Source of the DNA: Streptomyces sp. NRRL F-5123
Lineage (GTDB): Bacteria > Actinomycetota > Actinomycetes > Streptomycetales > Streptomycetaceae
Assembly (NCBI RefSeq): GCF_000721495.1
Contig: NZ_JOHY01000039.1
Span: forward strand, 19,640-83,639
Direction: 5' to 3'
DNA length: 64,000 bases
Below, piece by piece: positions 60,177 through 64,000 of the stretch (positions are counted from its first letter, which is position 1; the number at the start of each line of letters is the position of its first letter). The translations under genes and the position numbers were made by a program. Under the pieces are notes generated by a model. It ran no database searches and was not told the DNA's origin. It saw only the letters and a list, made by a program, of their open reading frames with translations.

Positions 60177-61694
60177 GTGGGCAAACACAGCGCGCGGGAC
60201 GGCCAGGACGGCCCCGACAACCGCATCGCGCAGACCGGCGGCTTCCCGCAGGCGGGCTTTCCGCAGCCGGGGGGCTCGCCGGAGGCCGATGCGTTCACGC
60301 CGGCGGGGGGTTCCCCCGAGACGGGGAGCCTTCCGCGGGTGGGGGACGCCTCGCGTGCGGCGGGCTCTCCGGAAACGGGGGGCATCCCGCGGTCGGGTGG
60401 CGCTCCGGGGGTGGGGACCTTCGCGCCTCCCGGTACCGCGCTGGGTACGCCCGGCAGCGGGCGCCGGCGGCGCACACCCGTCGGGCCGTACACCGAGCCG
60501 TTCGACCCCTTCGTCGACTCCGGCGCCTTCGCCGCCGTACGCCCGAGGCACCTGGACGCCCGGCCGCCGCACCACCCCGAGCACCCCGAGCACGCGGCCT
60601 GGGGCGCGCCCGACACCTGGGCCGACGACACCGTGCGGCGCCGCAACCTGCCCTTCGACCCCGTCGAGGAATGGGCCGAGGGCTGGGCCGCGCAGGACGC
60701 CGCCACCGCCGCGGAGCTGCGCGGACCGCGCGTCCACCCGCCGGGCCGCAGTGTGCCGCGGCCCCGGCAGGAGTTCCTGGACGCCTTCGAGCCGCCCGCT
60801 CCGGTCTCCGCCCCCGCCGCCGAGCCGGGGCCCGTCCTCCCGGCCGAACCCGCCGAGACCGCGCCCCGCCGCAGGCCCGGCCGGGCCTGGACGATCACGG
60901 GCATCACCGGGATCGCCGCCGCGGCCGTCGTGACCGTCGCCGCCGTCACCACCGGCAACCCGCTCTCGGGCCTCGGGCGCAAGCACCCCGGCCCCGACCC
61001 CACCACCGCGGACGTCCCTTCGCCGGAGGCCACCCCCTCGTACGCCGGCGCGCCCGGCACCGGCGCGGCCCCCACCACGTCGGCCGCGCCGCTGCTCACG
61101 TACGCCCAGCAGATGGATCTGCAGTACCCGCTGGCCCCCGACCTCAAGCTCTCCGGCGCCTTCGACACCGTCCCCGGCCACCAGGCCGCGCCCGGCAAGG
61201 GCAAGGTCATGACCTTCCGGGTCGACGTCGAACGCGGCCTCCCGCTGGACCCGCAGCTCTTCAGCGACACCGTCTTCCGCACCCTCAACGACGACCGCAG
61301 CTGGGGCCACGGCGGCACCATGACCTTCGAGCGGGTCGCCACCGGTGACGCGGACATCGTCGTGACGCTGGCCAGTCCCGGCACGACGGCGAAGTGGTGC
61401 GCGAGGGCGGGGCTCGACACGACGATCGACAACGTGTCGTGCGATGCGGCTTCGACGCCGCGGACGATGATCAACGCGTACCGCTGGGCGCAGGGGGCGG
61501 ATACGTTCGGGCCGGAGCTGATGCACGCGTATCGCCAGATGCTGATCAATCACGAGGTGGGGCACCGGTTGGGGCACCACCACGCGGGGTGCCCCACGGC
61601 TGGGGCGCCGGCGCCCGTGATGATGCAGCAGACGAAGTTCCTCTCGCTGAACGGCGGGCCGAGCTGCGAGCCGAATGCTTGGCCTTATCCGTAG
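60177..61694 (+). CDS. DUF3152 family membrane-anchored metallopeptidase-like protein
   Basis: A 505-residue protein. The first 230 residues are Pro/Gly-rich and disordered with repeats of GGSPE/GFPQ type. One helix (about 244-262, ITGITGIAAAAVVTVAAVTT) precedes an external domain. That domain contains NHEVGHRLGHHHAGCP, a zincin-like HExxH variant (HEVGHRLGHHHAGC) typical of DUF3152, plus two likely disulfide Cys near WCARAG and VSCDA. Catalysis is plausible but unproven. It starts at a GTG 8 bp behind the hydrolase gene. Rv3207c has the same place in M. tuberculosis. Confidence 0.82.
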   Translation: MGKHSARDGQDGPDNRIAQTGGFPQAGFPQPGGSPEADAFTPAGGSPETGSLPRVGDASRAAGSPETGGIPRSGGAPGVGTFAPPGTALGTPGSGRRRRTPVGPYTEPFDPFVDSGAFAAVRPRHLDARPPHHPEHPEHAAWGAPDTWADDTVRRRNLPFDPVEEWAEGWAAQDAATAAELRGPRVHPPGRSVPRPRQEFLDAFEPPAPVSAPAAEPGPVLPAEPAETAPRRRPGRAWTITGITGIAAAAVVTVAAVTTGNPLSGLGRKHPGPDPTTADVPSPEATPSYAGAPGTGAAPTTSAAPLLTYAQQMDLQYPLAPDLKLSGAFDTVPGHQAAPGKGKVMTFRVDVERGLPLDPQLFSDTVFRTLNDDRSWGHGGTMTFERVATGDADIVVTLASPGTTAKWCARAGLDTTIDNVSCDAASTPRTMINAYRWAQGADTFGPELMHAYRQMLINHEVGHRLGHHHAGCPTAGAPAPVMMQQTKFLSLNGGPSCEPNAWPYP

Positions 61695-61848
61695 GCGCTT
61701 CTCACTGCGTGGTGCGGTTCGTTGCGCGATCGTCCGCCGGTGGGTGGTTGTTCGCGCCGTTCTCCCCCGGAGCTTCGCCTGGGAGGTGCCCTCACGCGCC
61801 CCCGGTGTACCCGGCGGGCGCCCCTGTCGGGGCTTGGTCGGGGGCCAC

Positions 61849-61936
61849 TCCGGGGGTACCTCCTCGGAATGCGCGTCCGACCTCTCCCCGAGTCGGTAGG
61901 GGAGTGGGTGCGCATTCCTGCGGGGGCACCCCCGGA
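61849..61936. repeat. Large imperfect palindrome (hairpin module, copy D)
   Basis: The arms 61849-61874 and 61910-61936 are the same as in copy A at 23249-23336, with identical spacing. The loop differs in sequence but again holds an inner stem (CTCCCC at 61884-61889 with GGGGAG). This keeps the fold while the bases change. Confidence 0.8.
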
Positions 61937-62246
61937 TCGTCCCCCTCCTGCGTTTCGTCGGCGGCTGCCTGCCGGTGGGGGTGGGTGTGCGAGGGACTGC
62001 GGTTCGACCCCGGCGTTGGTGCACCGCCGCAGGGGGCCGTCAGTCGAGGTCGCGTCTGCACCGGTGGTGGGGGTGGTAATCACCCCGCGCCGTCAGGCGC
62101 GGGCACCCCAGCGGCCGGAAAGCCGCGATACCCACCCGCGGAAGGCGGCGCAACGCCCGGCGTTGGGAGAGGTTACGCCCGTTCACCCCTTTTGATGGCG
62201 TCGCGGACAACCGTCCGCCGCCATGCCCGGACGGCGCAATACGGTC

Positions 62247-62283
62247 GTCGCGCCGGGCGGGACACGACCCCGCCGGGCGCGAC
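62247..62283 (+). promoter_or_regulatory. Leader hairpin upstream of glycosyltransferase gene
   Basis: Fourteen of 15 positions pair between 62247-62261 and 62269-62283 (GTCGCGCC-G-GGCGGG against CCCGCC-G-GGCGCGAC), with a 7-base loop. It ends 20 bases before the GTG start, close to the ribosome site GAAGGG. It could be a terminator for upstream transcription or a translation control element. Confidence 0.6.
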
Positions 62284-62303
62284 GGACGAGAAGGGCCGGA
62301 CCC

Positions 62304-63942
62304 GTGCGGATTGGATTGCTTACCGAGGGTGGCTACCCGTACGCAAGAGGTGAGGGAAGCGCCTGGTGCGACCGCCTCGTGCGCGGTCTGCCCCACCACG
62401 ACTTCGATGTGTACGCCCTGAGCCGCTCGCCGCGGACCGAGGCGGCCGGCCAGGTCGAGATGCCGTCCCACGTGGGCCGCCTGCGGCAGGAGCGGTTGTG
62501 GGGTCCTCCGGCGGCTCAGGCGCCCGGTGGCGGGCGGGTGGTGCGGGGTGCCTTCCGTACGGGTTTCCGCGAGTTGGCGGGGGCGCTGGCGGGTGCGGAC
62601 GTGGGGAGTTCCGCACGGCGGGCGGACCGTTTCGCCTGCGGGTTGTACGCCCTCGGGGACCTCGCCCAGGAGCGCCCCGGTGTGCTGTCCGCGCTGCTGC
62701 GCGGGGACGACGCGCTCGTCGAGCTGGAGGCGGCGTGCCGGGCGCCCGGTGTGCGCCCGGTGCTCGGCGACATCGTGGTGACGGAGCTGCTGACCGTCGT
62801 CGACGAGTTGGAGCGCCAGCTGCGTCCGCTGTCCGCGCAGTGGTACGGCCCGGCGGAGTTGGGCGCGGTGGACGTGTGCCATGCGGTGTCCGGTGGGCCC
62901 GCCGCGCTGCCGGGTCTGATGGCCAAACGGTTCTGCGGTACGCCGCTCATCGTCACCGAGTACACCGTCCGCGCACGTGAGGCACTGCTCGCGCACCGGG
63001 CAGCCGGGCTGCCCCCGGCCGTACGGGCGCTGCTCGGCGACCTGCACCGGCTGCTGTCCGGCGAGGCCTACCGGCAGGCCGCGCTCGTCACGCCCGGGTC
63101 CGCGCACGTGCGCCGCTGGCAGGAGCGGTGCGGGGCGCCGCGGGAGCGGATGCGCACGATCCATCCCGGGATCGACGCGGGGCGCTTCGCGCGGGCCGGG
63201 GCGGCGGCGGAGGCCGCGGCCAACGCGGAGGAGCAGGCCGCGCACGCGGACCCCACGGTCGCGTGGGTGGGCCGGGCCGACCCCGCGAAGGACCTCATCG
63301 CGCTGCTGCACTCCTTCGACGCGATACGCCGCGAGGAGCCGCAGGCGCGGCTGCGGATATTCCACGCCCCGGCGGCGGACGAGCGCGCAGCGGGTTACCT
63401 CGGCCACTGCCGCACGCTCGCGGCGCAGCTCTTCCCGGACGAGGCGGCGGACGCGCACGCGGTGGGGGAGAGCCCGGTGAGCTTCGAGGAGATCGGCTCG
63501 CCGGGTGCGCCGGAGGCTGCGGACGCGTATGCGGCGGGCGATGTCGTGGTGCTGTCGAGCTGCGCGGAAGGCTTTCCGCTGAGCCTGGTCGAGGCGATGT
63601 TCTGCGGGCGGCCGACCGTGTCGACGGACGTCGGTGCGGTGCGCGAGGTCATCGGCGGGACGGGGCTGGTGGTGCCGCCGCGCAATCCGAAGGCGCTCGC
63701 CGAGGCGACCCTCGGCCTGTTGCGCGGCCCCGGGCGCGCTGCCCGGCTCGGCGCCGCGGCCCGCGAACGGGCGCTCGCCCTCTTCACGGTCGGCGCGTCC
63801 GTGGACGCCTTCCGGGAGAGCTACCTCGGCGTGGTGGCCCACCCCCCCGCCCGCCGCCCGCCCCTCCTCGACGCCCGGGGCGCGCCGCGCCCCTTCACCA
63901 CCCCCGCGGAATCCCTCGCGCCCAGCCGCCTGGCCCCCACCC
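62304..63942 (+). CDS. DUF3492/PelF-like GT4 glycosyltransferase, truncated by contig end
   Basis: About 546 codons are present with no stop. The N-terminal part (RIGLLTEGGYPYARGEGSAW) is the DUF3492 signature, with the PelF-type TEGxYPY start, and DVCHAVSGGPAALPG and TPLIVTEYTVRAREAL follow. The GT4 donor half reads RTIHPGIDAGRF, VAWVGRADPAKD, SSCAEGFPLSLVEAMFCGRPTVSTDVGAVREVI, in which EGFPLSLVEA holds the conserved Glu pair. It probably builds an extracellular or cell-wall polysaccharide. The GTG at 62304 has GAAGGG about 9 bases upstream. The C-terminus is lost, and the last codons run into adapter. Confidence 0.85.
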
Positions 63943-64000
63943 CTGTCTCTTATACACATCTCCGAGCCCACGAGACAGGCAGAAATCTCGTATGCCGTCT
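63943..64000. other. Illumina Nextera adapter (not genomic)
   Basis: 63943-63961 is the 19-bp transposase mosaic end CTGTCTCTTATACACATCT, 63962-63976 is the Nextera read-2 stem CCGAGCCCACGAGAC, 63977-63984 (AGGCAGAA) fits an i7 index, and 63985-64000 is ATCTCGTATGCCGTCT of the P7 side. The order is that of the library adapter. Reads through this end were not trimmed. Confidence 0.98.

Larger units (their letters stand above)
61695..62303. repeat. Gene-free region with dispersed repeat modules (copy D) and a strong leader hairpin
   Basis: A 609-bp gap. It repeats the modules of 23.1-23.6 kb in the same order: GTTCTCCCCC module (61759-61802), TACCCGGCGGG, the large palindrome (61849-61936), a GGCGGCTGCCTGCCGGTGGG unit (about 61963) and the end module with GGTGGTGGGGGTGG (about 62063-62120). 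A separate hairpin lies just ahead of the glycosyltransferase gene. No credible gene is present. Confidence 0.75.

Noticed and set aside
62040-63971. 643-codon minus-strand frame starting MGSEMCIRDR
   Set aside because: Its start lies in adapter sequence and it is antisense to the glycosyltransferase; this is a known type of database artefact.

Overview
This is a GC-rich (about 70 percent or more) actinobacterial contig end, almost certainly from Streptomyces or a close relative. The evidence is near-exclusive G/C third codon positions, GTG and TTG starts, a bldK-type oligopeptide permease beside the mycothiol gene mshB, a SpoIIE-type phosphatase/ATPase regulator, and many families I know mainly from Streptomyces (DUF6113, DUF6758, DUF3107, CU044_5270, DUF3152). 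I see no tRNA, rRNA, CRISPR array, intact transposase or prophage. The last 58 bases are Illumina Nextera adapter, so genomic sequence stops at about 63942.

Layout. 1-8.7 kb: two paralogous five-gene oligopeptide ABC operons converge. The end of a bldK-like operon (+ strand) meets a complete second operon (- strand: permease, binding protein, permease, two ATPases). 9.1-15.6 kb: S9 peptidase, a small membrane protein, mshB, DUF6113 and a large repeat-bearing cell-envelope protein. 15.7-23.1 kb: an ABC exporter with a truncated histidine kinase, a 1035-residue SpoIIE multidomain regulator, small proteins and a DesR-like response regulator. 23.7-31.5 kb: SirB1-like and GNAT genes, ferredoxin fdxA, dapC and dapE (lysine/meso-DAP synthesis), secreted and membrane-anchored proteins. 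31.5-45.7 kb: a block whose order closely follows Mycobacterium tuberculosis Rv1202-Rv1239: LOG protein, folP2, DivIVA-domain protein, tag, enoyl-CoA hydratase, DUF3117, O-methyltransferase, sigE, anti-sigma factor, tatB, mrp, DUF1003, MgtE/CBS protein and corA. 47.2-51.7 kb: SUFU, DUF6758, PHP, MarC and hydrolase genes. 51.8-63.9 kb: a second conserved block (DEAD-box helicase, ferritin-like protein, DUF3107, TetR, hydrolase, DUF3152) and a DUF3492/PelF-like glycosyltransferase cut by the contig end.

How the genes work together. Several modules are readable. Peptide import is followed by peptide cleavage. The dapC/dapE pair feeds peptidoglycan synthesis. sigE and its zinc-type anti-sigma factor overlap, and a good ECF-type promoter sits in front of sigE. 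An ECF sigma/CU044_5270 pair forms a separate regulatory unit.

The most unusual content is between and at the edges of genes. A family of modular, strongly palindromic intergenic repeats occurs at about 23.1, 29.0, 39.8, 49.7 and 61.8 kb, and one internal module is flipped between two copies. A 162-bp MITE-like element has perfect 27-bp terminal inverted repeats, and a second, one-ended copy has removed the first codons of the DUF6758 gene. The histidine kinase fragment lacks its ATPase domain. The DUF3107 gene appears to have lost its 3' end where a sigma-factor module now sits. No gene family here is clearly a new system; the repeat family and the element-truncated genes are the best leads.
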